The notes: generated by a model not told the origin, from the letters alone. A DNA stretch of 64,000 nucleotides from Bacillota bacterium (GCA_023426125.1 JAFABI010000043.1:1-64000); one strand, 5' to 3'; positions 43,423-54,082 are shown, counted from the first letter of the stretch. Program-made: numbers and translations.

Positions 43423-44367
43423 GTGAATACAGGAATTGCATCTCTAGAAAAAAACAAGAAGATAAAATGGGAAGAGATATGGAGAAAAAAGACGCTTTAT
43501 CTCATATTGCTGCCCGGAATTTTGTGGATTATCATATTTTGTTATGTTCCAATGGCTTATGTAATTGTTGCTTTTCAAAAATACAATCCCCTGGATGGGA
43601 TATTCGGAAGCCAATTTGTCGGCTTGCAGCATTTCAAGGATTTCATTACGGGTTACTATTTTGAGCGGCTGATGGTTAACACATTAAAAATAAGTCTTCT
43701 CAAATTGTTAATCTGCTTTCCGGCTCCTGTAATTTTTGCTATTTTTCTTAATGAAGTAAAAGGTGTTGTTTTCAAAAAAGTTGTACAGACGTGCAGCTAT
43801 CTGCCTCACTTCATATCCTGGATTGTTGTGGCGGGTTTTCTCGAACTGCTGCTGTCACCTACCACCGGAGTCGTAAACAATCTGATTGTCCGGCTTGGTG
43901 GGAGTGCCCACTATTTTATGTCCGATTCCGCGGCATTTATCCCCATTGTTCTGATAACTTCGTTCTGGGTAAGCTTCGGATGGGATTCGATTGTATATTT
44001 AGCGGCAATATCAGGAATAAATCAGGAGTTATATGAAGCAGCTACTATCGACGGATACGGAAGGTTCGGGAAAATGTGGCATATTACGCTTCCCGGCATC
44101 CGTAGTCTCATCATTATACTATTGATTCTGAATACTGCAAATATTTTAAATATAGATTATGGACAGATTCTTGCTTTTATCGGCAACAATGCCGCGCTTT
44201 ATGAGGTGGGAGATGTAATCGATACGTTTGTGTACAGGACTTTGACGGAGACGGGGGATTACAGCTTCGCAACAGCAGTAGGACTGTTCAAGGGTGTTAT
44301 TTCAATGTTCCTTATTATCGGCCTCGATAAGCTTTCAAAGAAAGCCGGAGAAGAAGGAATTTTTTAG
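43423..44367 (+). CDS. Sugar ABC transporter permease, LplB/YteP type
   Basis: A 314-residue permease with six membrane segments and the EAA loop ELYEAATIDGYGRFGKMWHITLPGI that contacts the ATPase. The N-terminal KKTLYLILLPGILWIIIFCYVPM is typical of LplB/YteP-like subunits of importers for complex oligosaccharides. GTG start; no strong ribosome binding site, the upstream AAGCGAGG being the best. Forms a transporter with the next two gene products; the ATPase (MsmX-like, shared) is not in this window. Confidence 0.88.
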   Translation: MNTGIASLEKNKKIKWEEIWRKKTLYLILLPGILWIIIFCYVPMAYVIVAFQKYNPLDGIFGSQFVGLQHFKDFITGYYFERLMVNTLKISLLKLLICFPAPVIFAIFLNEVKGVVFKKVVQTCSYLPHFISWIVVAGFLELLLSPTTGVVNNLIVRLGGSAHYFMSDSAAFIPIVLITSFWVSFGWDSIVYLAAISGINQELYEAATIDGYGRFGKMWHITLPGIRSLIIILLILNTANILNIDYGQILAFIGNNAALYEVGDVIDTFVYRTLTETGDYSFATAVGLFKGVISMFLIIGLDKLSKKAGEEGIF

Positions 44368-44375
44368 GGGGATTT

Positions 44376-45260
44376 ATGTTCAGGACGTTAAAAAAACACA
44401 GCGGAGAACGGATATTCGGGTTTATTAACGGAGCGGTGCTTGGTTTTCTGGCTCTTGTATGCCTGTTTCCCTTCTTATACATGTTTATGATTGCTCTGAT
44501 TCCGACGGCTGATTATCTGCAGTTTGGGATTACTTTCCCGAAGCATGTCACTCTGGAGAATTTCAAGGTGTTTTTGGGAAGAGGGTCCAAGCTCTATACA
44601 TCCTACGGAGTAACTTTTTATATTACCGCCATAGGTACCCTTGTGGCGGTTGCGCTGACCGTAAGCTTGGCATATCCGTTGTCAAAGGCATATTTCCGCG
44701 GCAGAAGGTTTTTTAACCTTATGATTATCATTACAATGATTTTTAATGCCGGCATGATTCCAAGATATCTGGTCATTAAAGGCCTTGGAATGTCAAACAG
44801 CTTATGGTCGTTGATTTTGCCTCAGGCGGTTGCCGTCTGGTATGTATTCCTTATGAGGAGCTTTTTTTCAAGTGTCCCATCCTCAATGGAAGAGTCGGCA
44901 AAAATAGACGGAGCCGGTGATTTGAGGATATTGCTGCAGATTTACCTGCCTCTGTCCAAGGCATCCATTGCAACAATTTCGTTGTTTTATGCAGTCGGCC
45001 GGTGGAATGAATGGTTCGATGCCATGCTTTTCATATCAAAGGCTGAAAAGCAGCCTTTGCAGCTGGTACTGCGCAATATAATATCCTTCAGCCAGTCGGC
45101 GCTCAAGCCGGGCGGATTGAGATCGGGAATACAGATGCCTCCCAATGAAATTATGAAGGTCACGGCTATTCTGGTAGCCATTTTACCGATTTTATGCGTA
45201 TATCCCTTTGTACAGAAATATTTTGTGAAAGGAGCGATGATAGGGTCAATAAAAGGCTAG
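44376..45260 (+). CDS. Sugar ABC transporter permease, LplC/YtcP type
   Basis: A 294-residue six-helix permease with the EAA-type loop MEESAKIDGAGDLRILLQIYLPLS. C-terminal YPFVQKYFVKGAMIGSIKG is the standard end of LplC/YtcP/YesQ-like subunits. It starts eight bases after the preceding stop with AGGGGGA upstream. Partner of the permease at 43423 in an oligosaccharide importer. Confidence 0.9.
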   Translation: MFRTLKKHSGERIFGFINGAVLGFLALVCLFPFLYMFMIALIPTADYLQFGITFPKHVTLENFKVFLGRGSKLYTSYGVTFYITAIGTLVAVALTVSLAYPLSKAYFRGRRFFNLMIIITMIFNAGMIPRYLVIKGLGMSNSLWSLILPQAVAVWYVFLMRSFFSSVPSSMEESAKIDGAGDLRILLQIYLPLSKASIATISLFYAVGRWNEWFDAMLFISKAEKQPLQLVLRNIISFSQSALKPGGLRSGIQMPPNEIMKVTAILVAILPILCVYPFVQKYFVKGAMIGSIKG

Positions 45261-45307
45261 CACAGGTCCGTATACAATGCAATAAAATCTATGGAGGAGG
45301 TTAAACT

Positions 45308-46867
45308 ATGAGTATGAAAAGGCTATTGGCAATCTTTCTCTGCGCAGGCATTCTTATGAGTATGCTGACAGGCTGCGGCAGCGAGACAAAAAAGTCTGAC
45401 GGCACAGATAGCGGCATTACGGATAAAAAGGCTGAAGATGAGAAACCGGTAACATTGAATCTGTATTGTCCCGGGGTTACAAGCAGCGGTGAAAAGGATG
45501 AGGAGATTCTTGAGGCGATTTCCGCAAAGATCCTCAAGGATACGGGAATGAACGTCAGGTTCAGCCTGACTTCTTCCGATTATGATGAGGAAATCAGTAC
45601 GGTAAACCGTTTGATCGCGGCAGGAGAACTGGATGCGTGGATGTCTGCGCAGAATTACGGATATGTTGATAAAGGGCTGACAGCAGATATTACCGACCTG
45701 ATGGCCAACTATGGTCAGAATATTAAGGCCAAAATCAATGAGGTCATTTACAATTATCATACGGTAGATGGCAGATTAAAGGGGCTTGCTCTTCAATCTC
45801 CCGTCCGGGTGGCAATTACACCGCTCATCCGCAAGGACCTGCTGGATAAATCGGGCCTGAGCGTACCAACGACTCTGGACGAAATGGCTGATACCATTTT
45901 AAAAATTAAAGCTACCGACAGCTCGCTGGTTGGTATAACCTCTCTTATTGCCCAGTGGATTCCGCTAGCCTTGTTCAGCTACGGCGCCATTCCGGAATTC
46001 TTTGATAAGGATGGCTTCCCGGTACCGATGATCATTACCGACTATACCAATGTTTTCTACGAGGATGATTATCTTTATGAATACTATGGACTTTTGCACA
46101 AATGGTACAAGGAGGGTGTAATAAATCCTGAAGCATTTACCATTACAAGGGATAAATTCATGGATCTCTACAACAGGGACAAAATAATTTGTGCAACCTG
46201 GGGAATAGAGAATGTTACACAAACCCAGGCCGACCTTGAGAAGAACGGTCCCAGGACGGCCGAATGGGTTATTATGGATAAGCTGAGAGCACCCAATGGA
46301 ATGCCGGCGACATGGGGATACACGGCTGCCGTTGCAAATTCCATCTATGTCAAGAAAGGCAGTAAAAACGCAGAGACCTTTATCCGTGTGCTTGACTGGT
46401 ATTGCTCCGACAAGGAAAACGGTTTCCTTACCTTGCTTGGAATAGAGGGCGTAACCTATAAAATAAATGAACGGAATAAGGTCACCTACCTTCAGGATTC
46501 GTCAGGTGGGTATTTATATGAGAGCAAGCTTGGAAGCATGTTCTACAGCGCATGGTCGCCCGAGGTGGAGGCCCTGACAAAGGATTATGTCAATGATGAG
46601 TGGAAAAAGGCCAATACGATGGACATATACTCTTTTGTTGATACAAATATTAAATATACGTATGCTGAAACCGAGTCAATCCACACCACCATAAAGACGA
46701 TAGCGACGGAGTATTTTGTAAAAATGGTTGTAGGAGATATCTCGGTTGAGGAAGGTATTCCCAAAATGCGAAAGGCTCTCAGCGATGCCGGTGTAGAAAG
46801 ATATGAAGCAGAAAGGCAGAAATGCTTTAAGGCGGTTTATCCCAACGGATGGAACAACGGTTCGTGA
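45308..46867 (+). CDS. Lipoprotein extracellular sugar-binding protein, LplA/YtcQ type
   Basis: A 519-residue lipoprotein: signal peptide with lipobox LMSMLTGC-G (Cys about 23), an acidic Lys/Asp-rich linker, then a large family 1-like binding protein with VTLNLYCPGV, GELDAWMSAQ and GMPATWGYTAAVANSIYVKKG. Size and context match the 500-residue LplA/YtcQ group, which binds oligosaccharides from plant or host glycans. GGAGGAGG precedes the ATG. Terminator at 46928. Confidence 0.9.
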   Translation: MSMKRLLAIFLCAGILMSMLTGCGSETKKSDGTDSGITDKKAEDEKPVTLNLYCPGVTSSGEKDEEILEAISAKILKDTGMNVRFSLTSSDYDEEISTVNRLIAAGELDAWMSAQNYGYVDKGLTADITDLMANYGQNIKAKINEVIYNYHTVDGRLKGLALQSPVRVAITPLIRKDLLDKSGLSVPTTLDEMADTILKIKATDSSLVGITSLIAQWIPLALFSYGAIPEFFDKDGFPVPMIITDYTNVFYEDDYLYEYYGLLHKWYKEGVINPEAFTITRDKFMDLYNRDKIICATWGIENVTQTQADLEKNGPRTAEWVIMDKLRAPNGMPATWGYTAAVANSIYVKKGSKNAETFIRVLDWYCSDKENGFLTLLGIEGVTYKINERNKVTYLQDSSGGYLYESKLGSMFYSAWSPEVEALTKDYVNDEWKKANTMDIYSFVDTNIKYTYAETESIHTTIKTIATEYFVKMVVGDISVEEGIPKMRKALSDAGVERYEAERQKCFKAVYPNGWNNGS

Positions 46868-46927
46868 CATTTCACAATATACAGATGGATTAATGGGTAT
46901 TATAATAAAAAGTATACAGGCATAATG

Positions 46928-46960
46928 AAGAGCCGGTTGAACTGAATGAACCGGCTCTTT
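46928..46960 (+). terminator. Intrinsic terminator after the binding protein
   Basis: AAGAGCCGGTT (46928-46938) and AACCGGCTCTT (46949-46959) form a perfect 11-bp stem with a ten-base loop, followed by a short T-run. It separates the transporter genes from the two-component system genes. Confidence 0.8.
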
Positions 46961-47073
46961 AAGGATACGATGCATACCGGTGCGCTTTTCTGGGAAACTC
47001 TGCCGGGAAGCTGTATAGCGGCGGTTACAATGGTATCAGGTAAACTAAGAGCTATCGCCGGGAGTGGAAGATT

Positions 47074-48813
47074 ATGAGAATCGGTAGATATTTTTCAATA
47101 AGGCATTTATCCTACCGCAGGAAGCTTATGCTGCACACAATGATTGCCAGCGTTATACCCATAATCATCCTGTGCGCCCTCTATATGGCATTTTCCATGA
47201 AGCAGGTAGCGCGGGACATTCAGAGGACCATGACAAATAATACAGACAAAATGGGTTCGGTAATCAATGATGAAATGGATAATATGATACGGTTGATGCG
47301 AAATATCTTAGCTGATTCAAGAATCTGGGATGCGCTTACCGCAACCCATGGAAGGGCAAAAGGGGAAGAAATCCTGGATTATCAGTATATGAAGAGCAAG
47401 CTTACCCAGTACCAGAATTATAACAAGGTGGACCGGATACGGATTTTGTTTGGTTTTGATACCGTCTACACCGATGATAATATCAATTTCTTTTCGATGG
47501 ACGCATGGAAGCCTGAGGAACAGACGGAAGCCAGCGGATGGAATGGCACAGCTTTATTTCATTTTCCGTACCGGGGAGATGAATATTTGTTTTCCTATTT
47601 CCAGTCTGTTTATTCTTATAAGGATAACCGGATAGCTTCCGTTGTCCTGGTTGATCAGACGGCAGAAAGCATTTTCAGCAAGATCCGGGATGCCGGAGCC
47701 TATATTGATAACAGCGAAGCTTTTATGATTGATGCCGGTATGTCTGTTGTTGCCGCTGCAGACAGGGCGGTGATCGGCAGAAAGCTGTATGACCTGTATG
47801 ATATAAAGCGCAGACAGCTGCACACAGGATTCTATTCGGAAGATGCTTATCTTGTAAGCGTATCCGGCATGATTAAGTCAGAATTCTATCTGGTGCAAAT
47901 TGCATCCAGGGAAGTATTAAACGCACAAGTCGGAAATGTGCTGCTTATAACGGCATTGGTTTGTCTTCTGGCTATTGCCATCTCTTTCCTTATCAGCATG
48001 CAGGCAGCCAGAAATCTGACGTCGCGGCTTTTAAGGCTGACAAAAGCCATTGACAGTCATGTCGAATGCAGCGAAGTAAAACCGGATGAGACGGAAGATG
48101 AAGTAACAATTGTAATCAATGCGTACAACCGTATGCTGGAGGATGAACGGCAGCTGCAAAAGGAAGTATTTGAATCGAGGCTGCAGGAAGAGAGGGCGAA
48201 GCTTGCGGCACTGCAGGCACAGATCAATCCGCATTTTCTTTATAATATTCTGGCTGGGATCAAGAGTGTTATCGACCTGAACCGACAGGCTGAGGCATCG
48301 GTTATGATCAGTGATCTGTCCAGGTTTTTTCAGCTGGTTCTCAGCCGTGGAGATGAGAAAATTTCCATTTGTGATGAAGCCGAAATGGTTGGAAAATACA
48401 TAATGCTGTTAAGCATGGTTTACAGAGGCCAATTCACATGGCAAATAGACATCGACGAGAATATAAAGCCGTTTCTGATAACGAAATTTACATTGCAGCC
48501 TCTGGTGGAAAATGCCATCCGGCATGGGATAAGGCAGAAGCGGACACCGGGAGTGCTTAAAATAACAGGCGGTTTTGATGCTGACGATATTGTTATACGG
48601 GTCATTGACGACGGGGTGGGTATTGATTTTGCCCGATTGGCAACACTTAAGAAAAATCTAGATGCAAACAGCTCCGCAAAAAAGACAGGATATGGCCTGT
48701 GCAATGTGGATGCGAGATTGAAGCTGCATTATGGAAATAAATACGGGCTGCAGATAGAAAGCGTCCCAGGAGCCGGAACAACAATCAGCATAAGAATACC
48801 TCAGGATGTATGA
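47074..48813 (+). CDS. YesM-type sensor histidine kinase
   Basis: A 579-residue membrane kinase: first membrane helix at about 20-42, an extracellular sensor domain to about 285, second helix at about 288-310, HAMP region, a coiled coil (LQEERAKLAALQ), the His_kinase domain with QINPHFLYNIL carrying the phospho-His, and the ATPase motifs VENAIRHGI, DDGVGIDF and GYGLCNVDARL. YesM/YesN pairs switch on neighbouring oligosaccharide transport and hydrolase genes. The ligand is unknown. Confidence 0.92.
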   Translation: MRIGRYFSIRHLSYRRKLMLHTMIASVIPIIILCALYMAFSMKQVARDIQRTMTNNTDKMGSVINDEMDNMIRLMRNILADSRIWDALTATHGRAKGEEILDYQYMKSKLTQYQNYNKVDRIRILFGFDTVYTDDNINFFSMDAWKPEEQTEASGWNGTALFHFPYRGDEYLFSYFQSVYSYKDNRIASVVLVDQTAESIFSKIRDAGAYIDNSEAFMIDAGMSVVAAADRAVIGRKLYDLYDIKRRQLHTGFYSEDAYLVSVSGMIKSEFYLVQIASREVLNAQVGNVLLITALVCLLAIAISFLISMQAARNLTSRLLRLTKAIDSHVECSEVKPDETEDEVTIVINAYNRMLEDERQLQKEVFESRLQEERAKLAALQAQINPHFLYNILAGIKSVIDLNRQAEASVMISDLSRFFQLVLSRGDEKISICDEAEMVGKYIMLLSMVYRGQFTWQIDIDENIKPFLITKFTLQPLVENAIRHGIRQKRTPGVLKITGGFDADDIVIRVIDDGVGIDFARLATLKKNLDANSSAKKTGYGLCNVDARLKLHYGNKYGLQIESVPGAGTTISIRIPQDV

Positions 48814-48831
48814 GAAATACAGGTGCGGAAA

Positions 48832-50418
48832 ATGTGGAAAATAATTATTGCAGAAGATAATGATATGGTAAGGGAAAGCATATGCAGGAATATTGACTGG
48901 TCGGAGCTGGAGGCCGAGGTTGCAGGAGACTTTCAGGACGGCCAGAGTGCCTGGGAATATATATGCAGGGAACCTGTCGATGTGGTGTTAACAGATATCA
49001 TCATGCCTTTTATGAGCGGTATTGATCTGGCACAGAATATCTTTATGGCGGAGCTTCCGGCAAAGGTTATTCTGCTAAGCTCCTATAATGAATTTGAGTA
49101 TGCGAAAAATGCCATACGCTTCGGTGTGTCCGCCTATATAACAAAGCCTATAGATTACGAAGCCTTAAAGGAAAATGTCAAGGCGGCATTGCAGGAAATT
49201 GAGGAGCTCCGCTGGATACGTGAGAAGCTTGAAAAAAGCCTGCCGGTCATCAGAAACCAGTTTTTTAACCGGTTGCTTCAGAATAAGGTGAACAAAAAGA
49301 GCTTTGAGAGTGATTCCAGGTATCTGAATCTACATTTCAGGCAAGGTCCGTATCAGTGCTATCTTCTTGAAATGGACTGCCCCTGTGAGGACCTGGAAAT
49401 GCAAAAGAAGGAAATTGCCCTTTATACCATGGAGGACTTGACAAAGCGCAAGATAAGGCAGTTGATTGAAGATGCAACGGTTTTTATTTATCAGAATGAG
49501 CAGGTAGTGGTTTTTGCCGGAATATCCGATTCAACGGGAGAGCTCTATGAAGCCTTTGAATGGGTCCGGCAGCAGCTGCATCAGCGGATCGGGATTTCTG
49601 TTTCGGTAGGGATAGGAAGTGCAGTCCCGCAGATCCTTCATATCGGAAGATCCTATGATACGGCTGTGGAAGCACTGAAGCTGAGATTCCTTGAAGGAGG
49701 GGATAAGATATTTGATGCCCGCAACGTCAGTATCGGCTCAGGAGATATTCATGGATTTGTTGCACTGTCGGAACAGGAGTTTTGTGACAGGATAAAATTT
49801 TCCAGGATGGAGGAAATCCAGGAAATGCTGCTTAGCCTTAAAGAGGCTCTGATTGAACGTGAAGCGGCATACCGTTCGGCTGCTTCATGGCTTAAATATT
49901 ATGGAGGATATCTGTTCAGGCTTTGGTATGAAATTGAAGGGGATGAATCAAACGCTACCCGGAAATATTCACTGCTGATCAATGATCTGACTCACCAAAA
50001 AACCTTTGAAGAGGGCTTTCGTATATTTTCCGACCAGGTTATCACCCTATACGAGGAAATGAACAAAGCCAGAGGCAGGAAAAAAGGCATGGTTATAGAA
50101 CAGGTGAAGGAGTATATACACCTGCATTATAAGGAGAAGGAGCTGAGCCTCGAGGATCTGGCCCAGAAGGTATTCTTAAGCAGCAGCTATCTGTCGACGC
50201 TGTTTAAAAAAAGCACAGATCAGACGATTACAAACTATATAACAAATATGAGAATTGCCCAGGCAAAACAGCTGCTGGCGGAAAGTGACCGTAAAATATC
50301 TGAAATCGCCGAGGATCTGGGATATGTTAACCAATTCTATTTTTCCAGCTGTTTTAAAAAAATTGTGGGGGTAGCTCCGCAGGAATTCCGCAATAGTGCG
50401 GTAAGGGAGGAATTATGA
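48832..50418 (+). CDS. YesN-type response regulator with AraC DNA-binding domain
   Basis: About 528 residues: N-terminal receiver domain (IIIAEDNDMVRE, phospho-Asp in VVLTDIIMP, Lys in YITKPID), a central linker of about 280 residues, and a C-terminal AraC helix-turn-helix pair (LSLEDLAQKVFLSSSYLSTLFKK and KISEIAEDLGYVNQFYFSSCFKK). ATG 48832 follows AGGTGCGG; a GTG nine bases earlier is possible. It probably activates the transporter and alpha-galactosidase genes. Its stop overlaps the next start. Confidence 0.92.
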   Translation: MWKIIIAEDNDMVRESICRNIDWSELEAEVAGDFQDGQSAWEYICREPVDVVLTDIIMPFMSGIDLAQNIFMAELPAKVILLSSYNEFEYAKNAIRFGVSAYITKPIDYEALKENVKAALQEIEELRWIREKLEKSLPVIRNQFFNRLLQNKVNKKSFESDSRYLNLHFRQGPYQCYLLEMDCPCEDLEMQKKEIALYTMEDLTKRKIRQLIEDATVFIYQNEQVVVFAGISDSTGELYEAFEWVRQQLHQRIGISVSVGIGSAVPQILHIGRSYDTAVEALKLRFLEGGDKIFDARNVSIGSGDIHGFVALSEQEFCDRIKFSRMEEIQEMLLSLKEALIEREAAYRSAASWLKYYGGYLFRLWYEIEGDESNATRKYSLLINDLTHQKTFEEGFRIFSDQVITLYEEMNKARGRKKGMVIEQVKEYIHLHYKEKELSLEDLAQKVFLSSSYLSTLFKKSTDQTITNYITNMRIAQAKQLLAESDRKISEIAEDLGYVNQFYFSSCFKKIVGVAPQEFRNSAVREEL

Positions 50419-52367
50419 GATTACAGGACTTTTTAAATAAAAAGACATTTTCTTTACGTGTCGACGGCAGAAGCATTTTGCTGCCGGAGGCAAAAATTGA
50501 GACGCTTGACAGGAACCGGTGGAATGAAAGGTACGTGGCTGGAGGCTTGACCATAACCAGAGAGGTTACCTGTTACCCGGAATTTGATGCGATTGACTGG
50601 GTACTGTGGCTGAGCAATGAAGGAGATGAAAGGACGGGCCTGGTCACAGAACTGCTGGATTGCGACATCGTTTTGCCTTTTCCGCAGGATCAGCCGCTGA
50701 TGAAAGGCTTCCGTCCATATGATCCCGACTTTAAGGTAATCAACGCAATCGGGGGAGCAAATTCACCGGAGGATTTTACACCGCGGGAATTCTTTTTGAC
50801 AAACGGTGAGAGTAAGGAGTTCCGTTCCGAGGGAGGACGCTCCTCAAGTCCTTTAATGCCGTATATAGAGATGCTGCGCGGGAAGGAAGGCGTCATTGCC
50901 TCCGTTGGCTGGTCGGGGGATTGGAAGGCTGTTGTTGCCAGAAGAGAGGATGTTGTGTTTCAGGCAGGTATCCCGGATCTGGAGTTCCGGCTGGAGCCCG
51001 GAGAGAAAATACGTACTATCCGTACGGTTCTTATGGCATATGATGGCAGCTGTATGGAAGGACATAATAAATTCAGGAGATTTGTCAAAAAGAAATTTTC
51101 ATTGATGGGAACAGGAAGACGTCCGGTTCAGGGGCCGCTTTCCATGTCTTTGTGGGGAGGCGTGGACAGCCGGAAATGCATTGACCGCATCCGTATGGTG
51201 AAAAAGTACAACCTGGGTATTGAATATATCTGGATGGATGCCGGGTGGTACGGCAATTCAACGCTTCCATGCCCTGACGAACACAGCGGAGATTGGGGAA
51301 TTCATGCCGGTTCATGGAACATTAATCCCAGCTATCACCCCGATGGACTGAAGGAGGTTGCCGACGAGATTAAGAAAGCAGGAATGAAGTTTATTCTTTG
51401 GTGTGAACCTGAACGGGCCATTACCGGAACGCAATGGGTTGTTGACCATCCCGGCTGGTTCATCGAATCCTGCGAACCCGGACGAAAGGGGACGGTTCTT
51501 CTTGACCTTGGAAATCCTGAAGCCAGGCAAGCCTGCATTGACTTAATAGACAGGCTGATCCGGGAACTTGACCTTGACTGCTACCGGCAGGACTTCAACC
51601 TTGACCCTGCCAGCTTCTGGATCAATGCCGATACGCCTGAACGCAGGGGAATTACACAAATAAAGCATATTATGGGTCTATATGATTTCTGGGATACATT
51701 GCTTGAACGTCATCCGGAGCTGTTTATCGACAACTGCGCCTCCGGAGGACGCCGGCTTGATATTGAGCTGATGCGGCGCTCAATGCCGCTGTGGGAAACG
51801 GATTATACCTGTACCTGGAATTATGATGCAGAGGACGTGCAGAGCCAGAACGCAGGCGTACTCTGGTGGCTCCCGTACACAGGGACAGGTACCGGCTCTA
51901 TTCTTGGCGATACCTATCGTTTCAGAAGCAGCTATGCCTCCAGCCTGGTGTGCGCCAGTTGGGGCTATGACTTTCAAAACATGGATGAGAGCGAAGCTGC
52001 TATCAGGAATTATGATTGGGCCAGGAAGCATTTTTCCGAGTATAAGCGGACACGCACCTACTTTACGGAAGATTATTATCCTGTTACAATGCCTTCTCTC
52101 AGTAAGGATGTCTGGTCTATTATGCAGTTTGACAGGCCTGAGCATAAGGACGGTATGATCATAGCCTTCCGCCGGTCCAACAGCAGTATGTCTGTGGCGA
52201 AACCCGAGCTGCATGCAATGGCTGCGGGCTTTAATTACCGGCTTGAAGATGCGGATACCGGGAATGTATCCATATACAGTGCCGAGGATCTTGCCAGCGG
52301 CGACTGGGAGCTGGCAATAGAGAACAGAGGCGAATCAAGGCTTATTTTTTACAGGGCGGTTTTATAG
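50415..52367 (+). CDS. GH36 alpha-galactosidase
   Basis: A 650-residue cytosolic glycoside hydrolase. The GH36 core is visible: EYIWMDAGWYG, DLGNPEARQ, DCYRQDFN with the probable nucleophile Asp393, DNCASGGRRLD (about 439-449) and PLWETDYTCTWNYD with the probable acid/base Asp463. The N-terminal 220 residues form the beta-supersandwich. No signal peptide, so it would cleave imported alpha-galactosides. It overlaps the response regulator stop by four bases (ATGA), placing it under YesN-type control. The nearest GH36 subgroup cannot be named. Confidence 0.88.
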   Translation: MRLQDFLNKKTFSLRVDGRSILLPEAKIETLDRNRWNERYVAGGLTITREVTCYPEFDAIDWVLWLSNEGDERTGLVTELLDCDIVLPFPQDQPLMKGFRPYDPDFKVINAIGGANSPEDFTPREFFLTNGESKEFRSEGGRSSSPLMPYIEMLRGKEGVIASVGWSGDWKAVVARREDVVFQAGIPDLEFRLEPGEKIRTIRTVLMAYDGSCMEGHNKFRRFVKKKFSLMGTGRRPVQGPLSMSLWGGVDSRKCIDRIRMVKKYNLGIEYIWMDAGWYGNSTLPCPDEHSGDWGIHAGSWNINPSYHPDGLKEVADEIKKAGMKFILWCEPERAITGTQWVVDHPGWFIESCEPGRKGTVLLDLGNPEARQACIDLIDRLIRELDLDCYRQDFNLDPASFWINADTPERRGITQIKHIMGLYDFWDTLLERHPELFIDNCASGGRRLDIELMRRSMPLWETDYTCTWNYDAEDVQSQNAGVLWWLPYTGTGTGSILGDTYRFRSSYASSLVCASWGYDFQNMDESEAAIRNYDWARKHFSEYKRTRTYFTEDYYPVTMPSLSKDVWSIMQFDRPEHKDGMIIAFRRSNSSMSVAKPELHAMAAGFNYRLEDADTGNVSIYSAEDLASGDWELAIENRGESRLIFYRAVL

Positions 52368-52378
52368 GAAATTATAAC

Positions 52379-53413
52379 GACCTAATTCAAAGGAAATATA
52401 TACAACCTCTGGGTCAACCGGAAATCCCTCCGTTGTATTAACAGACAGCACAGTGTTTAATGTCTCTGCGGCCGTTTCAGTTCTTCGCACTTTTGCTCAT
52501 AAAAGTGATTTACAGAAATACATGAAGCGAGGAAAGAAAACAGCGGGGGCTTTATGCGGTAAACGGTTTCTATCTTGCAAGCGGTTCAATGAAATATAAT
52601 CAACGGCGTATGCCTTGGCGCAAAAATCAGCTTGCAGTGAACATCTTGGCTCCTATTAATGAAATAGTCCATGCGCTCAACGAATTTCAACCTGCAATGT
52701 TAGGTTCGTTTCCATCAATGCTGGAACTGCTTATACCGGAACAAAAGGCGGGAAGGCTCAATATTTCACCTGTGTTGATTATGCCGGGCGGGGAGTTCCT
52801 GCGGGAGGATTTACGAAAGGATTTAGAAAGCACATTTCATTGTCATGTACAGACAAGTTACTCCTGCACGGAAGCGGGGATCATTGCATGTGAGTGTGAG
52901 CATGGAAGATTGCATATAAACGAAGATTGGTGTATTGTCGAAGCCGTTGACGAAAACGATCAACCAGTCCCGTATGGAACACAAAGCAAAAAAGCTCTGA
53001 TAACCAATCTTGCTAATTACGCACAGCCCTTTATACGCTACGAATTAAATGACAGGATTACTATTCATGATGAACCATGTGAATGCGGGAAATCATTTCG
53101 TTGGCTTGAGATAGAAGGGCGCACGGATGAAATATTAGAGTTTAAAAACGGCGTCCGAATTGCTCCTATGGAATTGTTTGCCTTGCTAAAGGAAATTGGA
53201 GAAATTAGGCGGTATCAAATTATTCAGCATGATGATAACAAATTGGAAGTCAGACTTATGTCGGAAGATACAACGATAGCTTATGAAAAGGCTAAGTTCT
53301 CCATACAACGGTATTTAGAAAGTAAAGGAACAACAGTAGCGATGTATTTATCTGATACCAAACCGCAAGTACATCGTAAAAGCGGGAAATTCAGGTCGGT
53401 ATATCATCAATAA
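52379..53413 (+). pseudogene. PaaK-like AMP-binding ligase, truncated and frameshifted
   Basis: The sequence opens inside the adenylate motif (TTSGSTGNPSVVLTDS), continues to RGKKTAG, shifts frame near 52555 (LYAVNGFYLASGSMKYN) and then runs intact for 274 codons through MLGSFPSMLELL, IMPGGEFLREDL, YSCTEAGIIACEC and EGRTDEILEFKNG to the end. The roughly 80-100 N-terminal residues are missing and no start is available, so the enzyme, related to phenylacetate-CoA ligases, is dead unless the second half alone works. Confidence 0.7.
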
Positions 53414-53502
53414 TATATCGGTATGGCTACTGCCTGTGAAGGAATAACCCCTTGCCCCTGTGCCGCTGCTTTCGCGCATAGCGGATCAGCGGCGCACCAT
53501 GG

Positions 53503-53541
53503 AAAAGCGGAGTGTGGCCACAAGCCACGCCCCGCTTTTTC
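53503..53541. terminator. Long GC-rich hairpin, probably from a mobile element
   Basis: Arms 53503-53518 (AAAAGCGGAGTGTGGC) and 53524-53539 (GCCACGCCCCGCTTTT) pair along 16 positions apart from G-T or A-C oppositions, with a five-base loop and TTC after it. The surroundings (53420-53700) are GC-richer than the flanks and recall intergenic DNA of Firmicutes conjugative elements; that recollection is not checked. Confidence 0.5.
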
Positions 53542-53692
53542 TAGGCCTGTTGGAAATGGGATTGCGGGTTGCCCTTGTGCTTTTCAAAGCGTAAGATTGC
53601 GTGTTGCGGCAAAATCTATCAATCCTCCCTCCTGTGGGCGTTTAGAAGCCTGTTTTCGGGGGTGGGAATACAAACATACCTCTTTTCAGAAT

Positions 53693-53983
53693 ATGGTACA
53701 CAGCGACATGGGTAGTATCATCAAGGACATAAAGGAAGTCCATAAAAGCGATACCACCAGCGCGCCCGATACCACCGCAGCGGAGGAAATCCGGCAGGCC
53801 ATAACGGAAGCCGCAAGCTTCACGGGAAGTGCGCAGGAAAAGCAGGTCGTTGTGATGTGCCGCCAGTTGGGGACTGATTTCAAGAAGCTGACACCGGAGG
53901 AATTTAAATTGCTGATGAAGGTATTGGCAAAGTCAAAGCATTTGAATATTCAAAAGGGGAAGCGCAGGAAAAAGAAGAAATGA
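53693..53983 (+). CDS. Hypothetical protein with Lys-rich tail, mobile-element-like
   Basis: From ATG 53693 about 96 residues: MVHSDMGSIIKDIKEV, an Asp/Thr/Ala-rich middle (TTSAPDTTAAEE), a helical region (EKQVVVMCRQLGTDFKKLTPEEFKLL) and a strongly basic end KRRKKKK. The frame stays open upstream to 53423 but that part looks like non-coding repeat sequence. I do not recognise the family. Base use is GC-richer than the neighbours, which suggests it came with a mobile element. Could be the C-terminal part of a longer lost protein. Confidence 0.4.
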   Translation: MVHSDMGSIIKDIKEVHKSDTTSAPDTTAAEEIRQAITEAASFTGSAQEKQVVVMCRQLGTDFKKLTPEEFKLLMKVLAKSKHLNIQKGKRRKKKK

Positions 53984-54082
53984 CAAATGTTAAATTTTAT
54001 GGTAATATCGAGTTTAATAATAAGCGTGGCTAATAGGAATTTAGCGGTATGTATGACAATTATTAAGATGGAGGGTGCTGAG